From assembly GCA_027533425.1 (NCBI GenBank), contig JAPZUD010000006.1, positions 248,001-312,000 on the forward strand: a DNA stretch of 64,000 nt, in the 5' to 3' direction. Under the pieces are notes generated by a model, which saw only the letters and a list, made by a program, of their open reading frames with translations, ran no database searches and was not told the DNA's origin. The position numbers and the translations under genes were made by a program. The first letter of the stretch is position 1; the number at the start of each line of letters is the position of its first letter. Source of the DNA: Beijerinckiaceae bacterium. Its GTDB lineage: Bacteria > Pseudomonadota > Alphaproteobacteria > Rhizobiales > Beijerinckiaceae. Shown here one piece after another: positions 51,178-64,000 of the stretch.

Positions 51178-51213
51178 AATCAGGCGGCACGCATTGCTAT
51201 AGCCGAGGTCTTC

Positions 51214-51792
51214 TTGTCCGCGACTCCCCTTCCTCCCGGCACCGTGCTGGCCGGTGACGACGACCATGTGATCCACGTCCTGTTCGACGAGGCTGCCATC
51301 AGCCAGCGGATCGAGGCGCTTGCGGCCGAGATCCGTGATGCCGAGCCCCGCGAATTGCTGGTCATCGCCATCCTGCGCGGTTCCTTCATCTTCGCGGCCG
51401 ATCTCGTCCGCGCGCTGCATCGTGTCGGCATGGCGCCGAGCGTGGAATTCATGCAGCTGGCCAGCTACCATTCCGGCATGGCCTCGTCAGGCCAGGTGAC
51501 AGTCATCAAGGATATCGACAACCAGGTCACCGACCGTGATGTGCTGCTGATCGACGATATCCTCGAATCCGGCCGCACCCTCGCCTTCGCCAAGGATCTC
51601 CTGTCCGCGCGCGGTGCCCGCCGCGTCATGGCGGCGGTGCTGATCGAGAAGCCCGTCCCGCGTGCCGTGCAATTCACGGCCGATTTCGTGGGCTTCCAGG
51701 CGCCGGACAAGTTCCTGGTCGGCTACGGCATGGATGTGGCCCACAAGTTCCGCGAATTGCCGTTTGTCGGCATGGTCGAGCCCCGCAACTGA
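51214..51792 (+). CDS. hpt: Hypoxanthine phosphoribosyltransferase
   Basis: LLVIAILRGSFIFAADLVRAL...DVLLIDDILESGRTL; TTG start. Confidence 0.94.
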   Translation: MSATPLPPGTVLAGDDDHVIHVLFDEAAISQRIEALAAEIRDAEPRELLVIAILRGSFIFAADLVRALHRVGMAPSVEFMQLASYHSGMASSGQVTVIKDIDNQVTDRDVLLIDDILESGRTLAFAKDLLSARGARRVMAAVLIEKPVPRAVQFTADFVGFQAPDKFLVGYGMDVAHKFRELPFVGMVEPRN

Positions 51793-51806
51793 CCGGAGGA
51801 GATGCC

Positions 51807-52187
51807 ATGGCCCGGATCCTGCTGGTCGATGACGAACCCTCCGTCCGGGCGCCGCTGGTCCGCGCGTTGCAGCTTGACGGGCATTACGTCGCCGAGGCCA
51901 CCGATGGCGCGGACGCCCTGGACAAGCTCGCCCATGCCGATATCGGCTTCGACCTGATGGTCTCCGATATCCGCATGCCGATCATGGATGGCATCGCCCT
52001 GACGCTCAGCGTCGCGGCGGAGCGCCCCGGCTTTCCTGTCGTGCTGATGACGGGCTATGCCGAACAGCGCGAGCGTGCCCGGGAGCTTGAAGGGCTGGTC
52101 GAGGATGTGCTGAGCAAGCCCTTCCCGCTGGCGGAATTCCGTGCCGCCATCCGGACCGTTCTGGAACGGCGCGGCCTCGGCGGCTGA
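51807..52187 (+). CDS. Response regulator receiver protein (CpdR-like)
   Basis: MARILLVDDEPSVRAPLVRAL...MVSDIRMPIMDGIAL...VLMTGYAEQRERA...VLSKPF. Confidence 0.92.
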   Translation: MARILLVDDEPSVRAPLVRALQLDGHYVAEATDGADALDKLAHADIGFDLMVSDIRMPIMDGIALTLSVAAERPGFPVVLMTGYAEQRERARELEGLVEDVLSKPFPLAEFRAAIRTVLERRGLGG

Positions 52188-52700
52188 TCACGCGCCGGGG
52201 TTGAGGAGCACGATTCCCGTGTTGAGCGCGGCAGCGAAAGCCACCCAGGCGAGATAGGGATAGAGCGCGAAAGCCGCCGCCCGGTCGAGCGGCTTGAAGA
52301 CGCGGATCGTCACGGCGATCGACACGAAGAGCAGGCTCACCGCCACCAGCCCGAGCACCGGCGAGCGTTGGCCGAAAAACGCCCAGGACCATCCGACATT
52401 GAAGACGAGCTGGACAAGGAAGGCCGCAATCGCCTTGCCTTTCGGCCCCTGTTCCGGCCGCGCGCGGAGGATGCGCCAGAAGGCCATGGCCATCAGTGCG
52501 AAGAGGAAGGTCCAGGCGATGGGGAAGGCAATGTTCGGCGGGGTGAAGAACGGCTTTGCCAGCTGCGGATACCAGCTGATCAGCGCCCCGGCCGTCAGGT
52601 AGGAGCCGAGCATGCTGGCCATGACCGGCGGAACCAGCGCCACCGGCAGCAGCAGGGCAGAGCGGGCACTCAGCGCCGGATGGAGATGCGGATCGCGCAT
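52188..52700 (-). CDS. TspO/MBR family protein
   Basis: SWYPQLAKPFFTPPNIAFPIAWTFLFALMAMAFWRI...FNVGWSWAFFG. Confidence 0.93.
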   Translation of the reverse strand: MRDPHLHPALSARSALLLPVALVPPVMASMLGSYLTAGALISWYPQLAKPFFTPPNIAFPIAWTFLFALMAMAFWRILRARPEQGPKGKAIAAFLVQLVFNVGWSWAFFGQRSPVLGLVAVSLLFVSIAVTIRVFKPLDRAAAFALYPYLAWVAFAAALNTGIVLLNPGA

Positions 52701-52739
52701 GACGGACCTTTCACGGGAGGGATGCCTCGCGGCTTTACC

Positions 52740-53639
52740 CTACCGGCGCGTGGCAAGGAAGACACCAAACGCCGCAACCGCCATGAACACCCCCTGCATC
52801 GGCGTCAGCATCTCGCCGAACATCGCATAGGCCTGCAGGGCCGCGGTCGGCGGGATGAGATAGATCAGCGCCGCGACACGGCTGACCGCGCCCCGCCGGA
52901 TCATCAGCAGCATCAGCCCGATCGCGCCGATCGAGAGCACGATGACCGACCAGGCCATGGCCGCCCAGGTCTCGAGGCGCATCTCGAACCGCATCGGTTC
53001 GAGCAGGATCGCGAAAGGCAGGATGGCGAGACAGGCGCCGATATATTGCAGCACCGTGGTGGTGCGCAGGTCGCCCGAGGCAACGAAATGCTTCTGGTAA
53101 TAGGTGCCGGCCGTCACCGCGACCATCGAGCCGATATTGATTGCCACGGCGAGGCCCAGCCCGGAAAGGCCGGCCACGGAAACACCGCCGAGCTTGGGGG
53201 CAATCACACCCAGCACGCCGGCAAACCCGATCACGATGCCGGCGAGGTTGATCGGCAGCAGCTTCTCGCCCATCGTCCGGGCGAGGGCGGCCGTCAGCAA
53301 TGGCTGGACTGCCGCGATCAGCGCCGAGACGCCGGCCGGCAAGCCCTGGCTGATCGCCCACCAGACGCCGCCGAGATAGATGGCATGGAGCAGCACGCCG
53401 CTGATGGCAGCATGGATCCGGGTCCGCCGGTCCGGCGGCCAGGGCGCGCCGGTCGCCCAGGCCAGCAGCGCGATGACGGCTGCCGCCAGCGCGAAGCGGA
53501 TCGCGAGAAAGGTCAGCGGGTCGGCAAAGGGCGCGGCGTATTTGGCGACGATCCAGCCGGTTGACCAGATCACGACGAAAAGCGCCGGTGCGAGCACCAG
53601 AAGGAACATGCGGGGTCCGGGCCGGCGCGGAACCGGCAT
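52740..53639 (-). CDS. DMT family (EamA) transporter
   Basis: Ten-TM EamA pattern; alternative start at 53609 (MFLLVLAPALF). Confidence 0.9.
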   Translation of the reverse strand: MPVPRRPGPRMFLLVLAPALFVVIWSTGWIVAKYAAPFADPLTFLAIRFALAAAVIALLAWATGAPWPPDRRTRIHAAISGVLLHAIYLGGVWWAISQGLPAGVSALIAAVQPLLTAALARTMGEKLLPINLAGIVIGFAGVLGVIAPKLGGVSVAGLSGLGLAVAINIGSMVAVTAGTYYQKHFVASGDLRTTTVLQYIGACLAILPFAILLEPMRFEMRLETWAAMAWSVIVLSIGAIGLMLLMIRRGAVSRVAALIYLIPPTAALQAYAMFGEMLTPMQGVFMAVAAFGVFLATRR

Positions 53640-53664
53640 GAGAGGGCGTTGGTTGCGCCCTCTC
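53640..53664 (-). terminator. Strong stem-loop between clpB and the EamA gene (terminator or cis-regulatory)
   Basis: GAGAGGGCG-TTGGTTG-CGCCCTCTC perfect 9-bp stem abutting the annotated start codon; no clear U tract. Confidence 0.5.
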
Positions 53665-53716
53665 TAGTTTAGTTGGCCCCGTAAGACCATGCCTCTCCGT
53701 GCAGATCGGATTCGCA

Positions 53717-56341
<2,625 letters not shown>

Positions 56342-56432
56342 GGCTCTTCCCTGACATGAGGCGAAGGGGCAGACCGGGCAGGCCCGGCCGTGGTTCGGTC
56401 CCACTTCGTGGCGACCTTGACGGGAATGTAGG

Positions 56433-56450
56433 TGTTGCCCTAGCGCAACA
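56433..56450. promoter_or_regulatory. Inverted repeat in the clpB/MOSC divergent region
   Basis: TGTTGC-CCTAGC-GCAACA. Confidence 0.45.
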
Positions 56451-56508
56451 AAAGGGGGCAGATCAAAGAACGCGCCCGCAAGGATCCGGGAACGGCAAAA
56501 AAGGAGAA

Positions 56509-57282
56509 ATGAAAATGCGGATCGCCGCGCTCTACCGCCACCCGGTCAAGGGCCTCAGCCCGGAACCGCTTGACGAGGCGACGCTGGAAACCGGCGCCCA
56601 TTTCCCGGAAGACCGGATCCTTGCGCTGGAAAACGGTCCCTCGGGCTTTGACCCTGCGGCAGCCGAACACCTGCCGAAGATGCGCTTCCTCATGCTGATG
56701 CGGCAGGAACGGCTGGCCCGGCTGGAGACACGCTTCGATTCGGCCAGCCGCCGGCTGACGATCCGGCAGGGCGGATCCGTGGTGGCGGAAGGCGTGGTGG
56801 ATTCCCCCGAAGGCCGCGCGGTGATCGAGCGCTTCTTCGAGACCTTCTGCGCGGAGGAGCGGCGCGGGCCGGTCCGGCTGCTCGTCGCCCCGCCCGGCTT
56901 CCGCTTCATGGATTCGCGCTCGGGATTCGTCTCGATTCTCAACACGGCGACGATCGCCGAGATCGGCATGGCGCTCGGCCGCCAGGCGCTGGATCCGCGC
57001 CGATTCCGCGGCAACATCCTGCTGGAGGGCCTGCCCGCCTTCACCGAGAATGACTGGGCTGGCCGCGTGCTGCGGATCGGCACGGCGGAACTCGAGATCC
57101 TCAAGCGGATCGACCGCTGCGCCGCGACCGATGTCAACCCGCGCCTCGGCCGGCGCGACACACGCATCGTCGAGACGCTGGAGCGCCTCTACGGCCATCA
57201 CGATTGCGGTGTCTATGCGCGCATCCGGACGGGCGGAACGCTCCGCCCGGGCGATGCGGCGATGCTCGTCGATCAGCCCTGA
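56509..57282 (+). CDS. MOSC domain-containing protein
   Basis: [23 protein letters not shown]...[24 protein letters not shown] ribosome-binding site. Confidence 0.93.
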   Translation: MKMRIAALYRHPVKGLSPEPLDEATLETGAHFPEDRILALENGPSGFDPAAAEHLPKMRFLMLMRQERLARLETRFDSASRRLTIRQGGSVVAEGVVDSPEGRAVIERFFETFCAEERRGPVRLLVAPPGFRFMDSRSGFVSILNTATIAEIGMALGRQALDPRRFRGNILLEGLPAFTENDWAGRVLRIGTAELEILKRIDRCAATDVNPRLGRRDTRIVETLERLYGHHDCGVYARIRTGGTLRPGDAAMLVDQP

Positions 57283-58115
57283 TCGACGCCCGGCGTATCC
57301 GGCTCGAAAGCCTCCTCGCCCCCTTCGCGTGCGCCGCGGGGACGCCGGCGACGACGGGCCCGGAAGGTGCCGCGCATCTCGTCGCTGCCGCCCTCGCCCT
57401 CGGCAGAAGGAGCCGGCTCGCTTTCAGGCGCATCGATCGGGATGGTCCGCGTCGGCGCGGTCAGGAAGGCCGGCAGGACCGGCTGTTCCGCACCCTCGAG
57501 ATCGGCCTGCGGACGGCGCGGGCGATTCGGGTCGAACCGCTCGCGGTTGCGGTCCCTGTCGCGATCCCGATCGCGATCACCACCCTGGCGGAACGGACGA
57601 TCCTGGTTCCGGTCCGGCCGGCCATTGCGGAACTGACGGTCATTGCGGTTGTTCTGCCGCGGCTCGCTTTGGCCCTGAGGCTGGTCATCGCCCTCGCCGG
57701 CCTCCATCCCCTCGCCACCCTCGCCGGGGCCGCGCTCCTGGCCGAAGCCGGGCTGCCCGCCCTGCTGCGGGTTGGATTGCTGGATCGAGCGGAAGGTGAA
57801 GCGGTCCGACGCCGTGTCGAAATCGTCGTCATCATCATCGCGGTCATCGGCCGTGCCGTTCTGCTGGGCCAGTTGCGCCTGATGGGCAGCGGCGATGATG
57901 CGGTAATAATGCTCGGCATGCTGGAGATAGTTTTCCGCCATCACCGGGTCGCCGGAGACATGGGCATCGCGGGCCAGCTGGGTGTATTTCTCGGTGATGT
58001 GCTGCGCGGTACCGCGCACCTTCACATCCGGCCCGTTCGATTCGTACGAACGCGTCAACGGGTTGGGGCCACGCCGATTGCGGCCGCGCATGCGCTTGTT
58101 CTGTCCTGGTCTCAT
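57273..58115 (-). CDS. DUF4167 domain-containing protein
   Basis: MRPGQNKRMRGRNRRGPNPLTRSYESNGPDVKVRGTAQHITEKYTQLARDAHVSGDPVMAENYLQHAEHYYRII. Confidence 0.95.
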   Translation of the reverse strand: MRPGQNKRMRGRNRRGPNPLTRSYESNGPDVKVRGTAQHITEKYTQLARDAHVSGDPVMAENYLQHAEHYYRIIAAAHQAQLAQQNGTADDRDDDDDDFDTASDRFTFRSIQQSNPQQGGQPGFGQERGPGEGGEGMEAGEGDDQPQGQSEPRQNNRNDRQFRNGRPDRNQDRPFRQGGDRDRDRDRDRNRERFDPNRPRRPQADLEGAEQPVLPAFLTAPTRTIPIDAPESEPAPSAEGEGGSDEMRGTFRARRRRRPRGAREGGEEAFEPDTPGVDQG

Positions 58116-58393
58116 GAGTGTCTCAGCTGCAAAACCGGATAAACCCGGTGCTCCCCCGGCCCAAATGGGGCCATGCCCCGTGCCACCGGCCCAAAACGAC
58201 GCTCGCACCGTTTCGCCGGAATTGCGATCCCGCCTCAAGATCCCTGCCTTGACAGGTCCGGATGTCGGAAAGAATGGCTCTGTGTTCGACCCGCGCGCTC
58301 AAAGGGTCGGAACAACCTCGCGCAACTCATCGCTTTCCATCCCCTTAGCGTGCAGGGGCCCGCAACGCAAGCGCTACAAGGATGACGGCGGGT

Positions 58394-59290
58394 TCAATCG
58401 CGTTCTTTTTCGCGGTCAGGCTGTCGTCCGGCAACAACCCGGGCGATTCCTGCAAGGTCCGCTTGCAGGAAGACCTCGAGAAAGCCGGCATGGCGCATCC
58501 CCTCGGCAACGGCCGGCGCCTGCCCGGCCCCGACCTCGACGGCGAGCCATCCGCCCGGTCGCAGCCGGGCCGGGGCATCAGCCAGGATCCGCCGGTAGAA
58601 ATCGAGACCGTCCGCGCCGCCATCCAGCGCCAGCACCGGGTCATGCCGGCGGACTTCCGGGTCGAGCCCGGCGAGATCGCCGGTCGGAATATAGGGCGGG
58701 TTGGAGACGATGATGTCGAACCGCTCCTCCAGCCCCGCCATGAGATCGCCGGCACGGAACTCGGCCCGGCCATCAAGGCCGAGGGCGCTGGCGTTGATCC
58801 GGGCAGCAGCAACGGCCTCCGCTGCGATGTCGATGCCGAGGCCCGTCGCCTGCGGCAACCGGCTGAGCAAAGCCAGCAGGATAGCCCCCGTCCCCGTGCC
58901 GAGATCGAGCAGGCGGAGCGGCGCGTCGCGCCGACCCCTGGCATGAAGCCGGGCGAGAACGGCATCGACCAGTGTCTCGGTATCGCCCCGCGGATCCAGG
59001 GTCGCGGCGTTCAGACGGAACTCCAGCCCATAGAACTCCCGGCGGCCGAGAATGCGGGACAGCGGCATCCGGTCGAGCCGCGCGGCGAGAAACCGGGCGA
59101 TCGCAGCACCCGCTTCGCCGACCGGCATGTCCGGCCGCGCCAGCAAGGCCGCGAGGCCGTGGCCGGTTGCCGCCGCCAGCAACAGCCGCGCCTCGCGCCG
59201 GGGCTCGTCGATCCCCGCCTCGGCCAGAAGCGCCTCGATCCGCGCCTGTGCCGCCGCCAGCGACAACCCGGGCGGGAAGTCGCCGCTCAT
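58394..59290 (-). CDS. prmC: Peptide chain release factor N(5)-glutamine methyltransferase
   Basis: [15 protein letters not shown]...[14 protein letters not shown]. Confidence 0.96.
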   Translation of the reverse strand: MSGDFPPGLSLAAAQARIEALLAEAGIDEPRREARLLLAAATGHGLAALLARPDMPVGEAGAAIARFLAARLDRMPLSRILGRREFYGLEFRLNAATLDPRGDTETLVDAVLARLHARGRRDAPLRLLDLGTGTGAILLALLSRLPQATGLGIDIAAEAVAAARINASALGLDGRAEFRAGDLMAGLEERFDIIVSNPPYIPTGDLAGLDPEVRRHDPVLALDGGADGLDFYRRILADAPARLRPGGWLAVEVGAGQAPAVAEGMRHAGFLEVFLQADLAGIARVVAGRQPDREKERD

Positions 59291-60372
59291 TCGTCTTCGC
59301 CGGCCAGCAGCCGCGCCTGATGGTCGGTGATCAAAGCCGCGATGAGTTCGTCCAGCGCGCCGCCCTCGATCACCGCCTCGAGCTTGTACAAGGTCAGGTT
59401 GATGCGGTGATCCGTCACCCGACCCTGCGGGAAATTGTACGTCCGGATCCGCTCCGACCGGTCACCCGAGCCGAGCTGCGCCTTGCGGTCAGCCGCCCGG
59501 AGGGAATCAAGGCGCTGCCTTTCGAGATCGAACAAGCGCGTCCTGAGGATCGACATGGCCCGCGCCCGGTTCTTGTGCTGCGAGCGTTCGTCCTGCACCA
59601 CGACCACAACCCCGCTCGGGATATGCGTGATCCGCACCGCCGATTCGGTCTTGTTGACATGCTGGCCGCCCGCCCCGCCGGCCCGCATCGTATCGATGCG
59701 CAGGTCGGCCTCGTTGATGGCCACATCAACCTCCTCGGCCAGCGGCAGCACAGCCACCGTGGCGGCGGAGGTATGGATCCGACCCGAAGCCTCGGTGTTC
59801 GGCACACGCTGGACACGATGCACGCCGGATTCGAATTTCAGCCGGGCATAGGCCCCATCGCCCCGGATCTCGGCGATGATTTCCTTGTAGCCACCGACCG
59901 TGCCCTCGCTTTCGGAGGAAATCTCCACCTTCCAGCCGCGCAATTCGGCATAGCGCGCATACATCCGGAAGAGATCGCCGGCAAAAAGCGCAGCCTCGTC
60001 TCCCCCCGTGCCGGCCCGCACTTCGAGGATGACGCTCTTGTCATCGGCCATGTCCCGCGGGAGCAGCGCGATGCGGATTTCCTGCGCCAGCTGGTCGCGC
60101 TTCTCCTCGAGCGCGGTCTTTTCCTCGAGCGCCAGGGCGCGCATCGCCTCGTCGAGGCCGCCATCCTCCAGCATCACCCGGGCATCGGCGAGTTCCTGCA
60201 CGATCTGGCGATAGGCGCCGATCGCCTCGACCACGGGGCCGAGCTGCGCGGCCTCGCGGCTGAGCGGAATGATCTCCGCCGGCCCGGTCGCCGTTTCGAG
60301 ATCGCGCTGGACCTGGCCATGCCGCAACAGAATCGCGTCGAGCTTGTCCTCGGGAAGGATGATCTCGGCCAT
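59287..60372 (-). CDS. prfA: Peptide chain release factor 1
   Basis: [28 protein letters not shown]. Confidence 0.98.
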   Translation of the reverse strand: MAEIILPEDKLDAILLRHGQVQRDLETATGPAEIIPLSREAAQLGPVVEAIGAYRQIVQELADARVMLEDGGLDEAMRALALEEKTALEEKRDQLAQEIRIALLPRDMADDKSVILEVRAGTGGDEAALFAGDLFRMYARYAELRGWKVEISSESEGTVGGYKEIIAEIRGDGAYARLKFESGVHRVQRVPNTEASGRIHTSAATVAVLPLAEEVDVAINEADLRIDTMRAGGAGGQHVNKTESAVRITHIPSGVVVVVQDERSQHKNRARAMSILRTRLFDLERQRLDSLRAADRKAQLGSGDRSERIRTYNFPQGRVTDHRINLTLYKLEAVIEGGALDELIAALITDHQARLLAGEDE

Positions 60373-60378
60373 GTCAGG

Positions 60379-62652
60379 CTAGAAGGAGAGATCGTGCGCG
60401 GCGGCGAATTCGCCGAGTTCGGCCCGGAGATTCCGGGCGCGCTCGGGCGAATCGAGGCGTTCCTGGACAAAGCGCTCGACGGCACCGAGATCAACAGACC
60501 GGACCAGGGCCTTGATCGGCCCGACATTCGACGGCGACATCGAGAAGGAGCGGAAGCCGAGGCCCAGCAGGGCAAGGGCTTCGAGCGGCTTGCCTGCCAT
60601 CTCGCCGCAGATACTCACCTTCTTGCCCGACCGGCGGGCTGCTTCGGCCACCCGGCGCAGCGGGCGGAGGAAGGAGGGATGCAGCGCGTCGAACCGGCTG
60701 GCGACGAGTGCATTCTCGCGGTCCACCGCAAACATGAACTGCATCAGGTCATTCGTGCCGACCGACACGAAATCCACCCGCTCGAACACCTGGTCAAGAT
60801 CGAAGAGCAGCGAGGGCACTTCCAGCATCACGCCGAACTGGACCTGCTTCGGCTGGCTGCGGTTGAGGCGGCGGAGGCGCTCGCGCTCACGCGCCAGCAT
60901 GGCCTGCGCCATGTCGAATTCTTCCAGCGTCGCCACCATCGGCAGCATGATGCGGAGATCGCGGTCCTGTGCGGCGCCCAGCAGGGCACGGAGCTGCGTG
61001 CGCAACAGGGCGGGCCTGTCGAGCCCGATCCGGACGGCACGCCAGCCAAGCGCCGGATTCTCCTCATCAACCTTGCGCAGGTAGGGCAGCACCTTGTCGC
61101 CGCCGATATCGAGCGTGCGGAAGGTGACAGGGCGCTTGCCGGCAATGTCGATGATCGTCCGGTAGAGTGCCTCCTGCGCCTGCGCCCGTGGCAGCGACGG
61201 CGCAACCATGAAGAGGATCTCGGTGCGGAACAGGCCGACGCCAACCGCACCGGTATCATCGAGATTCGGCAGATCGACCAGGAGGCCGGCATTCATCTGC
61301 AGGTCGATCGGCTGCCCGTCCTTCGAGACGGCCGGCTTGTCGCGCAGGGCACGGTATTGTTCCTGCCGGCGGGCGCGCAGCCGCGCCTTCTCGGCATAGG
61401 CCGCCTCGATATCCGGCTGCGGCCGCACCTGGATCTCGCCCGTCGTACCGTCGATGATGACGGCGTCGCCCGGTTCGACCAGCCCGATAATCCCCTCAGC
61501 CTTGCCGACGGTCGGAATGCCGAGCGCGCGCGCAACGATGGCGACATGGCTGGTCGCGCCACCTTCCTCGAGGATCAGCCCGCGCAGGCGCAGGCGCTGA
61601 TATTCGAGCAGGGCAGCCGGCCCCATGGCCCGGGCGACGAGGATGGCGTTTTCCGGCAGGTTCTCCGCCGCCAGCGTGAAAGCGGCACCGGTGAGCTGGT
61701 GCAGCAGGCGGTTGGCGAGGTCATCGAGATCATGCAGCCGCTCGCGCAGGTAAGGGTCGGTCTGGCGGAGAAGCCGGGCGCGCACATCCGATTGCACCCT
61801 CTCCACAGCCGCCTCGGCAGTCAGACCGGTATGGATGGCCTCCTGCAGGCGGCGGATCCAGCCGCGATCCTGCGCGAACATGCGGAAGGTCTCGAGCACG
61901 TCGCGATGCTCGCCGGCATGGCTGAGCCCGCCGGAATCCATAAGATCGTCGATCGAAGCGCGGAGTAGTTCGAGCGCATTCTGCAGGCGCTTGAGTTCGT
62001 GGTCAGGGTCATCCGCGACGAGATTCTTGATCTCGACCCGCGGCTCGTGCAGCACGACATGGCCGAGCCCGACGCCTTCCGCGATTGGCTGGGCCATCAA
62101 GGCCAGCGACCGGCGGACCACGGTGCCGCCGCTCCCCGGCCGCGCCAGCGATTCGAGCTCGCCGCCGGCGATCATCTCGGCCAGCACCATCGCCGTCGTC
62201 TGGAGCGCCTCGATCTCCTCCTCGGAATAGACCCGCGCCGCGCGGTTCTGGACAACGAGAACGCCGAGCGCGTTACCGCCCCGGAGAATCGGAACGCCCA
62301 GGAAGGACGCGTAGATCTCCTCGCCCGTTTCCGGCTTGTAGGAGAAGGCCGGGTGGCTCTGCGCATCGGACAGGGCGAGCGGCTGCGCCTCGCGCGCGAT
62401 CAGGCCGACAAGGCCCTCGTCCAGCCGCATCGTGGTGAGATGGACCGCCTCGCGGTTCAGGCCCTCGGTGGCATAGAGCTCGAGCGTATTGTCGGCGCGG
62501 GCGACATAGACCGAGCAGACCTCGGCCACCATGTTGTTGGCGATCAGGACGACGATGCGGTCAAGCCGGGCCTGGGCGTTCGCCGGCTCGCTCATGACCT
62601 CGCGCAGGCGCCGCAGCAGCACGCGGGGACCGACGAGCGTGCCTCGCATCAA
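60379..62652 (-). CDS. ptsP: Phosphoenolpyruvate-protein phosphotransferase (PTSNtr EI, GAF domain)
   Basis: N-terminal GAF; LEEGGATSHVAIVARALGIPTV, GLFRTEILFM, GTNDLMQF, SICGEMAG. Confidence 0.96.
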   Translation of the reverse strand: MMRGTLVGPRVLLRRLREVMSEPANAQARLDRIVVLIANNMVAEVCSVYVARADNTLELYATEGLNREAVHLTTMRLDEGLVGLIAREAQPLALSDAQSHPAFSYKPETGEEIYASFLGVPILRGGNALGVLVVQNRAARVYSEEEIEALQTTAMVLAEMIAGGELESLARPGSGGTVVRRSLALMAQPIAEGVGLGHVVLHEPRVEIKNLVADDPDHELKRLQNALELLRASIDDLMDSGGLSHAGEHRDVLETFRMFAQDRGWIRRLQEAIHTGLTAEAAVERVQSDVRARLLRQTDPYLRERLHDLDDLANRLLHQLTGAAFTLAAENLPENAILVARAMGPAALLEYQRLRLRGLILEEGGATSHVAIVARALGIPTVGKAEGIIGLVEPGDAVIIDGTTGEIQVRPQPDIEAAYAEKARLRARRQEQYRALRDKPAVSKDGQPIDLQMNAGLLVDLPNLDDTGAVGVGLFRTEILFMVAPSLPRAQAQEALYRTIIDIAGKRPVTFRTLDIGGDKVLPYLRKVDEENPALGWRAVRIGLDRPALLRTQLRALLGAAQDRDLRIMLPMVATLEEFDMAQAMLARERERLRRLNRSQPKQVQFGVMLEVPSLLFDLDQVFERVDFVSVGTNDLMQFMFAVDRENALVASRFDALHPSFLRPLRRVAEAARRSGKKVSICGEMAGKPLEALALLGLGFRSFSMSPSNVGPIKALVRSVDLGAVERFVQERLDSPERARNLRAELGEFAAAHDLSF

Positions 62653-62795
62653 CCGATATCCTTATGCTCGAGCCTGACGGGGAAACCCGGAATCCGAACC
62701 ATTCCCTTTCCCTGCTACAATGCCGCAGGGCCAGAACGCAAGTCATGCCTTTCCTGCGTGGGAAAAGCCACAAATCCCGGCTTTCTTCGCCAGAC

Positions 62796-64000
62796 TCAGG
62801 CGGCGTCGAGCCCGTAGAGCGAGTGCAGCGTGCGCACGGCCAGCTCGGTATAGGCCACGTCGATCAGCACCGAGAACTTGATCTCGCTGGTGGTGATCGC
62901 GCGGATATTGATGCCGCGTTCGGCCAGCGCCTTGAAGGCCTTGGCGGCAACCCCCGCATGGCTGCGCATGCCGACACCGATCGCCGAGATCTTCGCCACT
63001 TCCTGCGCGCTCTGGACCAGCTTGTAGCCGATCTCGGCCTTGCGCTTCTCGATCACATCCATCGCCCGGGCGTAATCGGCCGAGGGAACGGTGAAGGTGA
63101 TATCCGTCGTCGCGCCATCCGCCGAGACATTCTGGACGATCATGTCGACCACGATCGAGGCCGCAGCCAGCGGCTCGAAGACCGCGGCGGCAACGCCCGG
63201 CTTGTCGGCGACCTCGCGCAGCGTGATCTGCGCTTCATCCTTCGAATAGGCGATACCCGTGACGACAGGCTGTTCCATGATGTCTTCCTCGGCGCAGATC
63301 AGGGTGCCCGGCATGGGCTGGGCGGGATTGTCGAAGCTCGACCGGACGAAGGTCCGGACATTATGCACCATTGCCAGCTCGACCGAGCGAACCTGCAGGA
63401 CCTTGGCCCCGAGCGAGGCCATTTCCAGCATTTCCTCGAAGGCCACGCGGTCCAGCCGGCGGGCCTTGCTGACGATGCGCGGATCGGTCGTATAGACGCC
63501 GTCCACATCGGTGTAGATGTCGCAGCGTTCCGCCCGGATAGCCGCAGCCAGCGCGACGGCGCTGGTATCAGAACCGCCGCGGCCGAGCGTGGTCAGCCGG
63601 CCCGACGGGGCATGGATGCCCTGGAACCCGGCCACCACGGCAACCTCGCGGTCTCGGGCGAAGGATTCCAGCATGCGCGTCCCGTCAATGGCCTTGATCC
63701 GGGCCGAGCCATGGGCATCGTCGGTCTCGAAGGGCACCTGCCAGCCCTGCCAGGACCGCGCCTTGATGCCGATCGCCTGCAACGCGATGGCGAGAAGTCC
63801 CGTCGTCACCTGCTCGCCGCTGGCGACCACCGCGTCATATTCGCGCGGATCATACAGCGGCGCCGCTTCCTTGCACCAGGCGACAAGCTCGTTGGTCTTG
63901 CCCGACATGGCGGAAACCACGACGGCAACATCGTAGCCGGCCTCGATTTCCCGCTTCACATGCTGGGCCACGTTCTTGATGCGCTCGACATTGGCGACGG
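62796..64000 (-). CDS. lysC: Aspartate kinase, 5' end off the right edge
   Basis: VVVSAMSGKTNELV...TLGRGGSDTSAVALAAAI...TTDPRIV; two ACT domains; in-frame VANVERIKNVAQHVK to the window edge. Confidence 0.97.
   Translation of the reverse strand, partial: VANVERIKNVAQHVKREIEAGYDVAVVVSAMSGKTNELVAWCKEAAPLYDPREYDAVVASGEQVTTGLLAIALQAIGIKARSWQGWQVPFETDDAHGSARIKAIDGTRMLESFARDREVAVVAGFQGIHAPSGRLTTLGRGGSDTSAVALAAAIRAERCDIYTDVDGVYTTDPRIVSKARRLDRVAFEEMLEMASLGAKVLQVRSVELAMVHNVRTFVRSSFDNPAQPMPGTLICAEEDIMEQPVVTGIAYSKDEAQITLREVADKPGVAAAVFEPLAAASIVVDMIVQNVSADGATTDITFTVPSADYARAMDVIEKRKAEIGYKLVQSAQEVAKISAIGVGMRSHAGVAAKAFKALAERGINIRAITTSEIKFSVLIDVAYTELAVRTLHSLYGLDAA

Overview
A 64 kb, GC-rich chromosomal segment from an alphaproteobacterium. 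Gene content and order (lysC-ptsP-prfA-prmC-DUF4167-clpB; metX-metW; chorismate mutase-hisC-tyrC; ftsEX; PHB genes with phaR) look Rhizobiales/Hyphomicrobiales-like, by inference. It is mostly compact core genome: Flp pilins next to a pilus-assembly gene, groESL with a CIRCE element, an RND efflux pair, ispG/zur, purC-purS-purQ, ispA, rpmF, phaR/phaA/phaB, metX/metW, hisC/tyrC, plsC/ydcF/ftsX/ftsE, hpt, clpB, prmC/prfA/ptsP and lysC. I found no CRISPR array, tRNA, rRNA, prophage or intact transposon, and no obvious new multi-gene system. The best second-look items are: (1) a highly structured, non-coding-looking intergenic region at 36.24-36.41 kb with several nested perfect inverted repeats; (2) a frameshifted third flp pilin copy between two intact ones; (3) a duplicated palindrome that copies the 3' end of groEL; (4) an orphan efflux adaptor carrying two LTPEQ (Spy/CpxP-like) motifs; (5) a tandem 19-bp repeat in the metX/chorismate-mutase divergent promoter; (6) a perfect operator palindrome at a FadR-type regulator/enolase-family pair; (7) a chorismate mutase with a large uncharacterised C-terminal extension. 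All product calls come from reading the translations; no database search was run.
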